Assembly: GCA_037131145.1 (NCBI GenBank)
Contig: JBAXRP010000010.1
Coordinates: forward strand, 1 to 42,193
Direction: 5' to 3'
Length of the DNA stretch: 42,193 nucleotides
Origin: CAIVAT01 sp037131145
GTDB lineage: Bacteria; Bacteroidota; Bacteroidia; Bacteroidales; FEN-979
Of this stretch, positions 33,480-42,193 are shown piece after piece (within the stretch, counting starts at the first letter, position 1; each line of letters opens with the position of its first letter). The notes beneath the pieces are model-generated. The model saw nothing but the letters and a program-made list of their open reading frames with translations. It had not been told where the DNA came from and did no database searches. Both the position numbers and the translations under genes were made by a program.

Positions 33480-34535
33480 ATGTTTTTATCCACAGAAAAC
33501 TCTCCCAAATCTCAGGGATATTATTTTCCAGCCGAATGGCATAAACACCGGGCAACATGGCTGAGCTACCCGCATGACGACTCCTATTCCTGGCCTGGAA
33601 CTCTCGACAGGATTTTTCCTTTTTACAACCAATTCATCAGGGAGTTGGCAAAGGGAGAACAGGTTTGTATCAATGTCAGAAATGAATCTTTGAAAAACAG
33701 CGTTTTCAGCGACCTTGCAGAAATTGGAACTGATATGTCGAGAATTACTATACTACTCCATCCCACCAATGACGCCTGGTGCCGCGATCATGGACCGGCA
33801 TTTCTGATTAACCCTGACAATGCTTTTCCCAAAGTGATTGTGAGCTGGAAATATAATGCCTGGGGAAACAAATACGATCATGATCTGGATGAAAAGATAC
33901 CTGGGCTGATTGGCGAATATCTGAACATCCCGGTTTACCACCCTGGAATCGTAATGGAAGGAGGCGCGGTTGATTTCAATGGAAATGGAACTCTGCTTAC
34001 AACCACACAATGCTTGTTGCACGAAAACCGCAATCCGGAATTATTGCAGAACGAGATAGAAGAATACCTCAGGGAATTTTATGGCGTTGAACAGATACTC
34101 TGGCTTGATGAAGGCATTGAAGGCGACGATACCAACGGACATATTGACGACATTACCAGGTTTTTCAGGGAGGATGCTATTGTAACTATGGTTGAACCCC
34201 GTAAATCGGATGCTAATCACAACATTCTGGCAAATAACCTGAAGAAACTAAAAACTTTTCGCCTGACTAATGGCAAACAGCTTGATATTGCCGAGATGCC
34301 TATGCCAAAACCGGTGATTTACGAGGGACAGAAGTTGCCAGCTTCTTATGCAAATTTCTACATTGCAAACAATTCTGTGATCGTCCCAAATTTTCGCTGC
34401 AAAGAAGATGACCGGGCAATGAGGATTCTTGAGGAATGTTTTCCAGGTCGCAGCATTATCGGAATTGATTCTGTTGAAATCATCTGGGGACTCGGCTCAT
34501 TTCATTGTCTTTCGCAACAGGAACCTGGAACCTGA
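33480..34535 (+). CDS. aguA: Agmatine deiminase
   Basis: 351 aa from ATG 33480. Peptidyl-arginine-deiminase fold: NDAWCRDHGP (97-106), MEGGAVDFNGNG (159-170), GDDTNGHIDD (215-224, catalytic H221, D223) and the nucleophile C343 in GLGSFHCLSQQ. It converts agmatine to N-carbamoylputrescine plus ammonia. An upstream in-frame start (33393) would add a leader coded by the heptamer repeat and is rejected. The last four residues (EPGT) are coded by another heptamer repeat, so the natural end of the gene has been replaced or extended by it. Confidence 0.94.
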   Translation: MFLSTENSPKSQGYYFPAEWHKHRATWLSYPHDDSYSWPGTLDRIFPFYNQFIRELAKGEQVCINVRNESLKNSVFSDLAEIGTDMSRITILLHPTNDAWCRDHGPAFLINPDNAFPKVIVSWKYNAWGNKYDHDLDEKIPGLIGEYLNIPVYHPGIVMEGGAVDFNGNGTLLTTTQCLLHENRNPELLQNEIEEYLREFYGVEQILWLDEGIEGDDTNGHIDDITRFFREDAIVTMVEPRKSDANHNILANNLKKLKTFRLTNGKQLDIAEMPMPKPVIYEGQKLPASYANFYIANNSVIVPNFRCKEDDRAMRILEECFPGRSIIGIDSVEIIWGLGSFHCLSQQEPGT

Positions 34536-34546
34536 AACCTGAAATT
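34519..34546 (+). repeat. Heptamer repeat at the aguA 3' end
   Basis: GGAACCT, GGAACCT, GAAACCT, GAAATTT units run across the aguA stop codon. They supply the final codons of aguA. The short gap to the convergent aroC gene holds no strong hairpin. Confidence 0.8.
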
Positions 34547-34583
34547 TTGTAAATCAGCAGTTTTACCCCGTTTTGAGTATATT

Positions 34584-35615
34584 TCACAACAAATGATCTG
34601 CAATAACGAGAGCCGCCATGGCTTCCACGATTGGTAGCGCGCGGGGAACTACGCAAACATCATGTCGTCCCTTTCCTTTGAGAATCGTTTTTTCACCTGA
34701 TATGGTTACTGTTTCCTGATCCATCATCAATGTTGAAACGGGCTTGAATGCAACTCTGAATGTGATCTCCATCCCGTTGCTGATTCCGCCCTGAATTCCT
34801 CCGGAATTGTTTGACAATGTTTTGATTTTTCCCGCTTCGCTCGTAAAGATGTCATTATGTTCTGAACCTTTCATTGCGGCGCAGGCGAAACCAGAGCCAT
34901 ATTCAAATCCTTTTACCGCGTTGATACTCATCATTGCTTTTGCCAGATCAGCCTGAATCTTGTCGAATACCGGTTCGCCAAGACCAACAGGAACTCCGGT
35001 AATCACGCAGGAAATGATTCCGCCGATGGTATCGCCTGCGATTTTCAATTTTTCCAGAAAATTGATGATCTCTTTATCCAGAATCATGGTCTTTCCTTCA
35101 TGAATGGCGGATACGGAATCGTTTACAGCATATCCGCCAATCTGTGAAATTCGCGCGTTGATATTGATTTTACGCTGATGCAGCAATAGCTTTGCGAAGG
35201 CTCCTCCGGCGGCGCGAGCCACAGTTTCCCGCGCTGATGAACGCCCTCCGCCGCGATAGTCGCGGATTCCATATTTCTGCTGGTAAGTAAAATCGGCATG
35301 CGAGGGACGGTAAACATCCTTCAAATGTTCGTAATCCGCCGGTTTTTGATCATGATTGTAAACAAGAAAAGCAATAGGGGCGCCAGTTGAACGCCCCTCA
35401 AAAACTCCGGATAAAATTTCGATAAGATCGTCTTCGTGGCGGGGCGAAGAGAAAAAATCCAGCCCCGGACGCCGTCGGTTCAAATCCGACTGAATAAAAT
35501 CAAGGTCAATATTGATATTTGAAGGAAACCCGTCAAGAACGCCGCCAACTGCAACGCCGTGCGACTCGCCAAACGTAGTTAAAACAAGCGCTTTTCCAAA
35601 AGAATTCCCCGCCAT
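34584..35615 (-). CDS. aroC: Chorismate synthase
   Basis: 343 aa. It converts 5-enolpyruvylshikimate-3-phosphate to chorismate, the last common step of aromatic synthesis, using reduced FMN. The N-terminus GNSFGKALVLTTFGESHG matches the family signature, and DYRGGGRSSARET and the C-terminal SNGMEITFRVAFKP are further conserved stretches. Slightly shorter than many (~355-360 aa) but apparently complete. Single gene in reverse orientation after aguA; its upstream flank (35616-35653) carries TCGCTAC-type repeats. Confidence 0.95.
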   Translation of the reverse strand: MAGNSFGKALVLTTFGESHGVAVGGVLDGFPSNINIDLDFIQSDLNRRRPGLDFFSSPRHEDDLIEILSGVFEGRSTGAPIAFLVYNHDQKPADYEHLKDVYRPSHADFTYQQKYGIRDYRGGGRSSARETVARAAGGAFAKLLLHQRKININARISQIGGYAVNDSVSAIHEGKTMILDKEIINFLEKLKIAGDTIGGIISCVITGVPVGLGEPVFDKIQADLAKAMMSINAVKGFEYGSGFACAAMKGSEHNDIFTSEAGKIKTLSNNSGGIQGGISNGMEITFRVAFKPVSTLMMDQETVTISGEKTILKGKGRHDVCVVPRALPIVEAMAALVIADHLL

Positions 35616-35653
35616 AATTTCGCCATTTCGCTACGTCGCTGTCTCGCTACCTA

Positions 35654-37939
35654 TTATAAACCTCCCTGTTGTTTCATAATTTTCATCTTGGCTTCGAGAA
35701 CTTTCAGTTCGCTCTTGGCCATGTTGATTTTATGTTCAAATTCCTCACGGACAATTGCGGCGCTTTTAGATTTTGCAAAGAATCCTATATTATTCTCCCA
35801 TAATGTGATCTCGTCCTTCATTTTTGTAATTCTCATTGCCAGTGTTTCCTTTTCCTTGCCAATTACACGCCTGGCGTTGGGATCGTTTTTCATGTGGTCA
35901 AATCTGGCTTGGTAGCTTGCAGCGCTCATTTCGACGTCGCTGATTTTCAGCTTATCCATTTGTTCATTGATCAGCGAGCGAAATTCATTGTGGAGACGGT
36001 CTTTCTCTTTCATTGGAACATGACCAATTTCGGTCCATTCACGCTGAAAATTTTTCAGTACATCAAGATTCGCCGTTTTATTTTCACCAAATTGAAATTC
36101 TCTGAGGCGGGTCAACAGATCGATTTTTTTATTCAGATTTTCTGTTTCACTTGCCTGCATGTTTGAAAAATAGGCTTGTTTGGTATTGAAAAAGGCGTCG
36201 CAGGCTGAACGAAAGCGTTTCCATAATTTATCAGAATGTTTTTTTGGAACCGGACCAATATTTTTCCAGTCATTCTGAAGCCGGATTAGTTCATTGGTTG
36301 TCTTTTTCCAATCAACGCTGGTATTCAGCGCTTCAGCCTGCATACATAGTTCAACCTTAAGGTTATAATTATGCATCTGCTGCTCCTTCAGTTTGTCAAA
36401 ATATTCCTTTTTAACTGCGAAAAACGCATCGAGGCTGGCTTTAAACCGCGTCCATATCTCGACATTCATTTTTTGCGGAACAGGTCCGATATTTTTCCAA
36501 ATCTTAAGTAAATCATTGACCTTATTTGTATTATCCTGCCATTCTTTAATCGAATCGTTTTTAAGTTCCAATATAACTTCACCCTGTTCACAAAGAGCAA
36601 TCTTTGTTTCCATATTACGATTCTGTTCATCCTCAACCAGGGCGTAATGTTCGCGACGACGGTCGTTGATTTTATCTGTTGCATTTTTAAAACGTTCCCA
36701 GATTTCATCTTTTTTATCGGCAGGCACCGGTCCGATCTCTTTCCAATCTTCATGATATTTCTGAAGTTTTCTGAACGACCTGATAATTGAAGTTTCAAGC
36801 AACAACTCCTCTGTCCTCTCGCATACTGAGATTTTCGCTTCCAGATTTTTCTTCAGGTCAAGGTCTTTAAGCTCTTTATTCAGCTTGACTTTCTCAAAGA
36901 ATTTCTCAACCAGGAAATGATAATTTTGCCAAAGGTTATTGATCTCAGTGCGAGGCACCATTCCTATTTCCTTCCAGCGATCCTGTAAAATCTTGAATTC
37001 ATCATAAGTTTTCTTCAGAGTTTCCTCCGAACTAATCAATGCTTTTAATGAGTCGAGGATTTCAAATTTCCGTTTAAGATTATATTGTTTGATCTTTTCC
37101 TGTTCTTCGGCAAACTTTATCTTGTTTGCGCGATATATATTGAATAACTCATTAAATTTAACCTCCAGAGCATCCGGCTCAGTCGAAAGTTCCTCCTTGG
37201 TTCCCCCCTCTTCACTAACCAGTTCGTATTTTTCGAGGCTCTCTTCCTTTTTCTTTTTCAGGAAAGCTACCTTGATAAGCGCAATGCGGGTTTTAACGGC
37301 ATTGAAATCGGTTTCTGCAACAGCTTGTTCCAATAATCCAACCAGTTCATCTCTTGAAAATGAATCGTAATTCACATCCGATTCAACAACAAGATGTTCC
37401 ATGTTATCTTCAGTTACCTCATCGGGATGCTCTTCCAGATGTTCTTCATGCATTGTTTCCAGCAATAAATCACCTGAGTTTTCATCAGCGACATACAATA
37501 CATTTTCAACATGTTCCTGGGATTCAGAAGAAGTCGGTTCGATTTCAATTTGTTCAGGAGCTTCTAATGAAGTCGGTTCGATTTCAATTTGTTCAGGCGT
37601 TTCCAATGAAGTTGGTTCGGCTTCAACATATTCCAGTAATTCCGATTCAGTTACCAAAGGAAAAGTAAGATCAGCAGTTTCGCTAATCTCAACAGCCACT
37701 GGTATTTCATCAATAGCTTCCTCAATGACCGGCGCTATATCAACTTCAACAGAAGCGGCAGGAAAAACTGATTCCAAAGGCACATCATCGGTTTGTTGGG
37801 TCATTTCAGCCTGATTCACATCAGATGGAAGGGTTGTTTCGGTATTATCCGCAGTAATTTCTAAGGCGGCAATAATCTCCTCCTGATCGGAAGTTATCTC
37901 CAGTTCAGGATTCCGGGGTGTGTTTTCTGAAGTTTTCAT
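35654..37939 (-). CDS. DUF349 repeat protein with acidic N-terminus
   Basis: 761 aa. The first ~190 residues are acidic and low in complexity, with a 13-residue tandem repeat (EPTSLETPEQIEI and variants, residues 108-146; DNA 37502-37618). From residue ~320 five helical DUF349 modules follow, each with a WKEIGxVP-like core (first at 322). DUF349 proteins are widespread in Bacteroidota; their function is unknown. Long helices and charged stretches suggest coiled coils. It is monocistronic. Confidence 0.85.
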   Translation of the reverse strand: MKTSENTPRNPELEITSDQEEIIAALEITADNTETTLPSDVNQAEMTQQTDDVPLESVFPAASVEVDIAPVIEEAIDEIPVAVEISETADLTFPLVTESELLEYVEAEPTSLETPEQIEIEPTSLEAPEQIEIEPTSSESQEHVENVLYVADENSGDLLLETMHEEHLEEHPDEVTEDNMEHLVVESDVNYDSFSRDELVGLLEQAVAETDFNAVKTRIALIKVAFLKKKKEESLEKYELVSEEGGTKEELSTEPDALEVKFNELFNIYRANKIKFAEEQEKIKQYNLKRKFEILDSLKALISSEETLKKTYDEFKILQDRWKEIGMVPRTEINNLWQNYHFLVEKFFEKVKLNKELKDLDLKKNLEAKISVCERTEELLLETSIIRSFRKLQKYHEDWKEIGPVPADKKDEIWERFKNATDKINDRRREHYALVEDEQNRNMETKIALCEQGEVILELKNDSIKEWQDNTNKVNDLLKIWKNIGPVPQKMNVEIWTRFKASLDAFFAVKKEYFDKLKEQQMHNYNLKVELCMQAEALNTSVDWKKTTNELIRLQNDWKNIGPVPKKHSDKLWKRFRSACDAFFNTKQAYFSNMQASETENLNKKIDLLTRLREFQFGENKTANLDVLKNFQREWTEIGHVPMKEKDRLHNEFRSLINEQMDKLKISDVEMSAASYQARFDHMKNDPNARRVIGKEKETLAMRITKMKDEITLWENNIGFFAKSKSAAIVREEFEHKINMAKSELKVLEAKMKIMKQQGGL

Positions 37940-38052
37940 TCGTAGTTAAGATCCGTTAAAATATGAATTTTAGTAAGAGTCCGACTTATGCCGGTTTTTG
38001 CGTTAAAGGTCAGCAAAAGTACAAATTATTTCAAAACCAATGTATAGATTGG

Positions 38053-40356
38053 TTAAGGCATTGCCCTATCATTAAAAATGATATAACCTAAATTGAAGTT
38101 AAGCGTGAATTTATCAGCCATTTTATCATAATAGTTTAATGTAATACCAACAGGTCCAAGCGGACTGTGATACACTATCGCAGTGGAAGCCATGTAAGCG
38201 CGGTCAGAAAATTTCTGACCATACCAGGCTGAGAAATCATCTGAATTTTGTTTAATTTCCTGATAAGGTTGAAAAAGGTACCCTTCGAGACGGTACTCAA
38301 CTTTTTTAAAGATTCTTAAAACCACCTTCATTCCAACAGCCGCGTAACTATTGGCAATGAATGGCGGCAAAAAAAAGGTTTGAGACTCAGGAAGCGGCTG
38401 AAAGGCAGACGAGTATAGTAAACTTGAGATGTAATTTGAGAATAATGGCTGATTCGAAATTACGCCTTCGCCATAAAAACCGAGCCTGACGGGACCGAAT
38501 GATTCGAAATAATTATCGTATAAGAGGTGCAGCCTGAAAAAGTCATGCCCCTGAACGACGTCGTTTTTATTAGTTGCCGTTGAACCGGGTAACATGCTTT
38601 CGACTCCATTGATATAGGATAATTTCACTAGTAACCGCACTCCGGAATTTGGATATTGTTTCCGGTTCAGTGAATTCAAATCGAATGATAACATGGGGGC
38701 GCCAAATGCAAATGAGGTTTGGTCGGCAGTGTCGCTGCGCGAAAACTGATTGTTTTTATAGTATTTGTTGTTGGTAAAGGCATAATTGAAGCCCAGCGAA
38801 AGTTTACCTGTCATGGTTAAAGGAACGCCGACTGCAAGTTTTCCGAAATATTCCTGCCCGATGATATATCCTGGGTTCTTATCATCAAAGAAGAAAGTGG
38901 TATTTCTGAAATAATTGAAATGGTTGAACGTATAAGCAATTTCGGCAAACCAGGGAATTTTGGAATTAAAGTCAACCCGACCATCCAGTTTCGCAGAACT
39001 GTAAACCCTTCCGAAGTAACCATTGACGTAAAACCTAAACGCTTTGGTCCATAAATATTTGTACTGTAGCTCAAGAAATGCTTCACTGGTATTGGCGAGA
39101 GAAAAATTGCCGCCAAACTGTGCGCTGAAATTATTCGCCTGTGTAATATCAAGACAGAGATCATAGAAGCCGGTCGCCACGTTGTACTTCGCCGTTGGAT
39201 AAACAAGTTTCACAAACCCTGCATCAAGAAACCGGAAATACTCATTACAAAGCTCATCAAAGCTGATTGTTCGCTTTCCGTGTTTTAACAGTTGACGAAT
39301 ATATGCTGATTGAGTATTGTTCATTCCGGTAATAATTATGGAGTCGAACTGCAATGCAGGTTTTTTCATATTGAAAGTGGCGCGCCGCGCTGCCATGCTT
39401 TTATAACCCGGATTATCGCGAACAAGAGCGCGAATATCTTCGATTTTTCGCATGGTTGAAACATACCCGCTATCAGCCAGTTCTGAGGTATGTGAAAAAT
39501 CGAGCAGGCTGATAGGCGGGATGTTGGGAACGATCATAACAGAATTAGGGTAAGCAATTGTGTCGCTCTGGCGCTCCATAAGTAAAGTAAGCAATTGGGA
39601 AATCATGTCATCCTTATCAGCTTTCTTATACCTTCTGGCAACGCGACTTCCGATAATCACGTCTGGCTTAAATTCACGAATGGCAACATCACCTGGAAAA
39701 TTATTATAAATTCCGCCATCAAATACAAGTTTATTATTTATTTCCAAAGGATTAAAAAAGAAAGGTAAACTCATGGAGCCACGTATCGAGGCGCTTAAAT
39801 CTCCTTTTGCGCATACCAGTTGCTGCGACGAATCTATATCGGCAACAAGGCATCGGAAAGGGATCATCAAACTGTCGAAGTTGCCTTTTGAAACAGCATT
39901 GGCTGTAGAAAAGATTCGCATGATCTCCAAATCAATTTCATAAGTGTTCAGAAGTTGAGTTGGTAAGATAGAAGTAATTTTCCGTCTGAAGTCAAACCGT
40001 GTTGTTATCCACGAGGCATTAGGATCTTCGCGACGATAATAAAAGTTGTATTTATCGTCCAAAGTCCCTGATGCCCATCGCTGAAATTCTTCGGATGACA
40101 TGATCTTTTCAATTTCATCCGGCGAGTATCCACTGGCATACATTCCGCCAATTATGGCGCCTATGGAAGTTCCAACAATATAATCAATCGGGATATGTTT
40201 TTCCTCCAGCGCTTTCAGAACGCCGATGTGAGCGCCTCCCTTGGCAGCGCCGCCACTGAGGACAAGGGCTACTTTTTGTGCTGGTAAATCAACACAAAAT
40301 AAAAATGAAATATGAAAAATAACGAAAATGGCAAAGAATGTTCTAAAGGCTTTCAT
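38053..40356 (-). CDS. Patatin-like phospholipase with C-terminal outer-membrane barrel
   Basis: 767 aa. Signal peptide 1-26. Residues ~28-230 are a patatin domain: the oxyanion loop LSGGAAKGGAHIG (33-45), the nucleophile elbow GTSIG (S64) and the catalytic Asp in DGGIYNN (D213). Residues ~340-767 contain a POTRA-like region and aromatic-rich beta strands ending in NFNLGYIIF, like the BamA-type barrels of PlpD-family type Vd autotransporters. Predicted to sit in the outer membrane with a lipase exposed or released. The strand pattern supports the barrel but the topology is inferred. Confidence 0.87.
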   Translation of the reverse strand: MKAFRTFFAIFVIFHISFLFCVDLPAQKVALVLSGGAAKGGAHIGVLKALEEKHIPIDYIVGTSIGAIIGGMYASGYSPDEIEKIMSSEEFQRWASGTLDDKYNFYYRREDPNASWITTRFDFRRKITSILPTQLLNTYEIDLEIMRIFSTANAVSKGNFDSLMIPFRCLVADIDSSQQLVCAKGDLSASIRGSMSLPFFFNPLEINNKLVFDGGIYNNFPGDVAIREFKPDVIIGSRVARRYKKADKDDMISQLLTLLMERQSDTIAYPNSVMIVPNIPPISLLDFSHTSELADSGYVSTMRKIEDIRALVRDNPGYKSMAARRATFNMKKPALQFDSIIITGMNNTQSAYIRQLLKHGKRTISFDELCNEYFRFLDAGFVKLVYPTAKYNVATGFYDLCLDITQANNFSAQFGGNFSLANTSEAFLELQYKYLWTKAFRFYVNGYFGRVYSSAKLDGRVDFNSKIPWFAEIAYTFNHFNYFRNTTFFFDDKNPGYIIGQEYFGKLAVGVPLTMTGKLSLGFNYAFTNNKYYKNNQFSRSDTADQTSFAFGAPMLSFDLNSLNRKQYPNSGVRLLVKLSYINGVESMLPGSTATNKNDVVQGHDFFRLHLLYDNYFESFGPVRLGFYGEGVISNQPLFSNYISSLLYSSAFQPLPESQTFFLPPFIANSYAAVGMKVVLRIFKKVEYRLEGYLFQPYQEIKQNSDDFSAWYGQKFSDRAYMASTAIVYHSPLGPVGITLNYYDKMADKFTLNFNLGYIIFNDRAMP

Positions 40357-40371
40357 TTCATGTAAAATGAA

Positions 40372-40427
40372 CAGATTTCAGATTTCAGATTTCAGATTTT
40401 TGAAACTTTGAACCTTGAACTTTGATC
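40372..40427 (+). repeat. Heptamer repeat with four sequence variants in one register
   Basis: CAGATTT x4, then TTGAAAC, TTTGAAC, CTTGAAC and TTTGATC: eight consecutive 7-bp blocks. It lies upstream of the patatin gene and downstream of the PLP enzyme gene. Confidence 0.85.
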
Positions 40428-40460
40428 TTACCGATTCGTAACAACGGAATGTTAAAAGCG

Positions 40461-41642
40461 TCAAACAGCGGCGAGAGCCTGGTCAAGATCGGCGATGATT
40501 TCGTCAGCCTCTTCAATTCCTACCGATAACCGTACAAGTTCATCGCTTATTCCGCCCTCCTTTCTCGCCGCCGGAGAAAGCTTGCTGTGAGTCATTGAGG
40601 CAGGATGCTGGATGAGAGTTTCAATACCTCCGAGAGAAACAGCAAGCACACAGAGTTGCACTGAATCCATCAGTTTTTTTCCGGCATTAATGCCGCCTTT
40701 TAATCCAAAACTCATCATTGAACCTGGTCCTCTCATGAGTTTTTTCCCGAGTTCATATTGAGGATGAGTTGGAAGTCCCGGATAGACGATCCAGTCAACT
40801 TTTGGATGTTTTTCGAGGAACTGAGCTACTTTCATAGCGTTTTCCTGTGCGCGGTCAATCCGGATTCCCATTGTTTTTAATCCGCGTCGCGTAAGAAACG
40901 CCTGGTGAGGATCCATGTTACATCCCATGTTGACCATTATGGGTCGTATTTTTTTATAGTCAGCTTCGGTTTTGGTAACAATTACTCCGCCGACAATATC
41001 CGCGTGTCCGTTCAGGAACTTCGTAAGTGAGTGCAACACAATATCGGCGCCCATGTCGAGCGGATTTTGCAAATAGGGACTGCAAAAAGTATTGTCAACA
41101 CAAACCGGAATTTTATGCTGGTGGGCAAGTTCACAAATCGCGGGGATGTCCGAAATGCCAATAGTAGGATTGGCTGGAGTTTCAAGATAAATCAGCGCAG
41201 TGTTTGTTTTGATAGCTTCTTTAACATTTTCAATATCAGTAGTATCAATATAAGTTGATTCTACGCCAAACCGGCGGAAGGTTCCTTCCATGATTCCGCG
41301 GGCAGGTCCATAAATAGCGTTATGACTAAGGATGTGCTTCCCTGCCCCAAGGTAGGTCATGTAAACTGTTGTAACAGCTCCCATTCCCGAAGAACATCCT
41401 ATACCGTCATAACCATGTTCAAGCGCTGCAATAGTCTTTTCGAGGTCGCGAATAGTAGGATTCCCGATCCGTGTGTAGATATAACCGTCGCTTTCACCAG
41501 CAAAACAGGCGGCGCCATGATCGGCATTTTTAAAGGCAAATGTTGAGGTTTGGTAGATGGGTGTAGTTACGCTGCCGAGAGGATCTCTTTGTCCCACCCC
41601 GTGTACAGCGGTTGAGTTGAAGCCTGTTGGTTTGTGTTTCAT
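40461..41642 (-). CDS. Methionine gamma-lyase-like PLP enzyme (Cys/Met metabolism family)
   Basis: 393 aa. Family features: YTRIGNPT (55-62), NAIYGPARGIMEGTFRRFG (Y111 stacking on PLP), D183 in VDNTF and the PLP-binding K208 in LHSLTKFLNGH. It degrades a sulfur amino acid to a 2-oxoacid, ammonia and a thiol, or acts as a related cystathionine lyase or synthase; the usual MGL Cys after the stacking Tyr is Pro here. It is 4 bp downstream of an OsmC gene, so a link to sulfide or thiol handling is plausible. Confidence 0.85.
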   Translation of the reverse strand: MKHKPTGFNSTAVHGVGQRDPLGSVTTPIYQTSTFAFKNADHGAACFAGESDGYIYTRIGNPTIRDLEKTIAALEHGYDGIGCSSGMGAVTTVYMTYLGAGKHILSHNAIYGPARGIMEGTFRRFGVESTYIDTTDIENVKEAIKTNTALIYLETPANPTIGISDIPAICELAHQHKIPVCVDNTFCSPYLQNPLDMGADIVLHSLTKFLNGHADIVGGVIVTKTEADYKKIRPIMVNMGCNMDPHQAFLTRRGLKTMGIRIDRAQENAMKVAQFLEKHPKVDWIVYPGLPTHPQYELGKKLMRGPGSMMSFGLKGGINAGKKLMDSVQLCVLAVSLGGIETLIQHPASMTHSKLSPAARKEGGISDELVRLSVGIEEADEIIADLDQALAAV

Positions 41643-41646
41643 AATA

Positions 41647-42042
41647 TTATCGTCTGATTATTGTGATTTCATTTTCGATTGATGGGTGGAGGTGCCGTTT
41701 CACAGCGCACAGAGAGGCGGCGCGAATAACGGCTTCCTCGTATTGAGCGGGAAAATCAGCGGGCACAAATATCTTCATGATAAATTTTGTTATCATCTTC
41801 TGAGAAGGACCGTAAACATAATCCATGTCAATGGTCATTGCTTCAGTGTTGATTCCGCGCTGTTCGCAAAATCCTTTAACATAGATTCCGGCGCAGGCGC
41901 CAAGAGAGGCAAGGAAAGTGGCAAATGGCGTTGGCGCCGAGGCTTCTCCTCCCGCCTCTACGGGTTGATCGGTGCATACGGTGTAACCGTCTATCATGGC
42001 GTTCACCTTTTTTTTACCGGCAAAATAAACTTCGATTGACAT
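41647..42042 (-). CDS. OsmC-family thiol peroxidase-like protein
   Basis: 131 aa, a normal OsmC/Ohr-fold length. Candidate active Cys residues are C50 (SLGACAG) and C112 (LCAVKRHL). Such proteins reduce organic hydroperoxides or process thiols. It is the first gene of a two-gene operon with the PLP enzyme. Upstream lies a long heptamer array, so the promoter is not visible. Confidence 0.88.
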   Translation of the reverse strand: MSIEVYFAGKKKVNAMIDGYTVCTDQPVEAGGEASAPTPFATFLASLGACAGIYVKGFCEQRGINTEAMTIDMDYVYGPSQKMITKFIMKIFVPADFPAQYEEAVIRAASLCAVKRHLHPSIENEITIIRR

Positions 42043-42071
42043 AGCTTGATTAGGGATTAAGAATTTAGAAC

Positions 42072-42193
42072 TTGAACCTTGAAACCTGGAACCTGGAACC
42101 TGAAACCTGGAACCTGAAACCTGGAACCTGGAACCTGAAACCTGGAACCTGGAACCTGGAACCTGGAACCTGGAACCTGGAACCTGGAACCTG
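42072..42193 (-). repeat. Heptamer tandem repeat array at the window end
   Basis: About 17 units of GGAACCT / GAAACCT / TTGAACC type in the 7-bp register, continuing past the last base. Its total length is not known from this window. Confidence 0.95.

Overview
The window looks like a chromosomal segment of an uncultured or little-studied member of the Bacteroidota (Bacteroidales-like). Support comes from a secreted repeat protein ending in a type IX secretion (T9SS) sorting domain, TTTG-N19/20-TAnnTTTG promoters, weak ribosome binding sites, mitochondrial-type aconitase, an agmatine deiminase / N-carbamoylputrescine amidohydrolase pair, a five-module DUF349 protein, and intergenic space full of 7-bp tandem repeats. 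No rRNA, tRNA or CRISPR array was seen. The taxon is inferred, not proven. Layout: 1-4230 is a leftward operon DUF4159-hdrC-hdrB-hdrA (iron-sulfur/flavin electron transfer), bracketed by two copies of a composite head-to-head repeat array. 4331-8920 is one giant gene joining an acyl-adenylate ligase, an uncharacterised middle (possibly a dead kinase) and a GNAT acetyltransferase. 9035-12649 is a rightward aconitase-citrate synthase pair ending at a long hairpin terminator. 12786-15047 holds a C39-like lipoprotein peptidase and a small accessory patch (dead BRO-N gene, structured DNA, HigBA toxin-antitoxin) flanked by an 11-bp direct repeat. 15048-20600 contains a PflX-like radical SAM protein, a kinase/RapZ-C fusion followed by a sugar nucleotidyltransferase (probable cell-wall amino-sugar salvage), an old-yellow-enzyme relative and a HicAB module. 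20634-24990 is an AddB-like nuclease overlapping tail to tail with an exported Memo-AMMECR1 fusion. 25058-27824 is a two-gene split of the lysine-ketoglutarate reductase / saccharopine dehydrogenase pathway. 27989-29550 is an ECF sigma / anti-sigma / Spy-like sensor operon. 29783-31879 is a T9SS-exported protein of six near-identical domains. 32528-34535 is aguBA (putrescine synthesis), followed by aroC, the DUF349 protein, a patatin/outer-membrane protein, a methionine gamma-lyase-like enzyme and an OsmC protein. Most of the window is housekeeping. The less ordinary material is (i) the several families of 7-bp tandem repeats, one of which lies inside a coding sequence and another of which supplies the C-terminus of an enzyme; (ii) the paired inverted repeat arrays around the hdr operon; (iii) the three-module giant ligase; and (iv) the accessory patch, where a BRO-N antirepressor-like gene can be read through two nonsense codons. 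All start sites quoted were re-chosen by family fit where a longer open frame ran into repeats or used a TTG.
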